The notes beneath the pieces were generated by a model. It did no database searches. It worked only from the letters and a program-made list of their open reading frames with translations, and had not been told where the DNA came from. The position numbers and the translations under genes are program-made. This document shows, piece after piece, positions 63,168 to 64,000 of a stretch of 64,000 nucleotides of DNA. Source of the stretch: Mycolicibacterium parafortuitum (GTDB lineage: Bacteria; Actinomycetota; Actinomycetes; Mycobacteriales; Mycobacteriaceae); NCBI RefSeq assembly GCF_010725485.1, contig NZ_AP022598.1:4030001-4094000 (forward strand). The letters run 5' to 3'. Every line of letters begins with the position of its first letter. The first letter of the stretch is position 1.

Positions 63168-64000
63168 ATGGGTTACGCCGCCAACGTCGGTCGTGTCGGA
63201 GCGCTCGCGGTGACGCTGGGGGTGGGCTGGGCCGTCGCGTCGGCACCCGGCGTCGCGTACGCCGACACCTCGGATTCTTCGTCTTCTGGCGAGTCCTCAT
63301 CGGTGAGCTCGTCGGCCCGCGAGTCGGCCAAGCCGGGCAGGGCGTCCCGTGCGGACTCCGACGGCACCGCGGACAGCTCCCCGTCGTCGGGTTCATCGGC
63401 GGCATCGGACTCCGGCGACGACGACGCCGCGTCGCGCGCGTCCAAGGCATCGCCGCGGGCGGCGGGCGCGGCGCGCGACGACGCAGAAGACGCAGAAGAC
63501 GCAGAAGACCCAGCCGACGGAGACGAGTCGGAAGACACGGAAGACACAGAAGGCACAGAAGGCACGGAAGGCACGGAAGACACGGCCGACGCCGTCGCGG
63601 TGAGCTCGGTCGCCACCTCTGCGACGCCGTCGAAGCCGCCGGCCGACGCGCCCAGGACCAAACCCGCGCCGACCACACCCTCACCGACCACGACCTCGCC
63701 GGCACCCGAGCCGGCCGCCGCGGTACCGCAGTCGGTGGTGAAACCGACGCTGGTCAGCATCATCAGCGATGTGCTCGCCTCGATCCTGACGCCACCGGCG
63801 AAACCCGCCCCGGCGACGCCGCTGCAGGGAGCGACGATGCTCGCCTCGCTGGCGGCCGCCCGCGACGAACTGGAGCGCACGGCGGCACGTCGGTACGGCG
63901 CGTCGGTGGCGGAGGCCGTCGCACAACTCGTCGACGACACCCCCAACGTGCTGGTGATCGGCGTCGACGGCACCAACCTGAGCCGGGTGCTCGCCCATCC
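63168..64000 (+). CDS. Secreted protein with acidic repeats and phosphodiesterase-like domain, 5' part
   Basis: The frame starts at ATG 63,168 and is still open at the window end. After a signal peptide (VGALAVTLGVGWAVASAPGVAYA) come about 170 residues of Ser/Ala/Asp/Thr/Pro low complexity. These include tandem AED and TEG/TED triplets (63,480-63,590) and Pro-rich PTTTSPAPEP. A folded domain then begins, and VLVIGVDGTNLSRVL matches the metal-binding start of type I phosphodiesterases in the alkaline phosphatase superfamily. It is a cell-surface or secreted enzyme of unknown substrate. Confidence 0.7.
   Translation, partial: MGYAANVGRVGALAVTLGVGWAVASAPGVAYADTSDSSSSGESSSVSSSARESAKPGRASRADSDGTADSSPSSGSSAASDSGDDDAASRASKASPRAAGAARDDAEDAEDAEDPADGDESEDTEDTEGTEGTEGTEDTADAVAVSSVATSATPSKPPADAPRTKPAPTTPSPTTTSPAPEPAAAVPQSVVKPTLVSIISDVLASILTPPAKPAPATPLQGATMLASLAAARDELERTAARRYGASVAEAVAQLVDDTPNVLVIGVDGTNLSRVLAH

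Overview
The window is high-GC actinobacterial DNA, most likely from a fast-growing environmental Mycobacterium (Mycolicibacterium-type). The evidence is the gene order at the left end, which follows M. tuberculosis Rv1698-Rv1713: mctB, pyrG, Nudix, xerD, O-methyltransferase, parA-like, scpA, scpB, rluB, cmk, der. DosR-like boxes, a wax ester synthase/DGAT, a haemophore-like protein, an SodA and frequent GTG/TTG starts with 4-bp overlaps fit the same group. Both window ends cut through genes.

Region 1 (1-12.7 kb) is conserved chromosome: nucleotide synthesis, chromosome dimer resolution and condensin, ribosome maturation, a TauE/SafE exporter and a photolyase-related flavoprotein. It ends at a tRNA-Pro(GGG) gene.

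Region 2 (12,758-22,374) is an integrated element of about 9.6 kb. It is bounded by a perfect 45-bp direct repeat made of the 3' part of tRNA-Pro. It carries an integrase, an excisionase-like HTH protein, a HTH/zinc-finger protein with iteron-like repeats inside its gene, small early genes, a capsid maturation protease, major capsid protein, scaffold-like protein and HNH endonuclease. No portal, large terminase, tail or lysis gene is visible. The layout recalls the phiRv1/phiRv2 prophage-like elements and capsid-encoding phage satellites. It adds an unrecognised two-gene cargo operon and a second tyrosine recombinase at the opposite end. Both recombinases read outward, each towards its own end, and each end carries a matched pair of TACCCAAA motifs. 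This is the most unusual system in the window.

Region 3 (22.4-38 kb) is accessory metabolism and stress: a DUF4239 membrane protein, an arsenic operon (arsI-acr3-arsC, with arsR divergent), and a hypoxia-type module (27-aa leader ORF, universal stress protein, WS/DGAT) flanked by DosR-like boxes. A Rieske oxygenase/SDR/DapB-like catabolic cluster with TetR regulators follows, then a second DUF4239 protein and an esterase/metallo-hydrolase pair beside a divergent XRE regulator.

Region 4 (39-50 kb) holds two small secreted proteins and a three-gene operon built round a DyP-peroxidase-like protein with an altered GxxDG motif. A MalT/LuxR-type activator lies next to it, and three CGGGGGA boxes precede the operon. 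A SnoaL-like protein, a Vgb-like propeller, and an NCS1 permease-hydantoin racemase-2OG oxygenase operon preceded by a candidate 45-aa membrane protein complete this part.

Region 5 (50.3-64 kb) holds the biotin ECF transporter bioY-bioM-bioN, an SDR, an EamA exporter, a universal stress protein, an APC permease, a cysteine hydrolase-Nudix fusion, sodA, an MTHFR-like protein with a methyltransferase, an NDH-2-like dehydrogenase, a GAF-ANTAR regulator and the start of a secreted phosphatase-superfamily protein with a repetitive acidic region.
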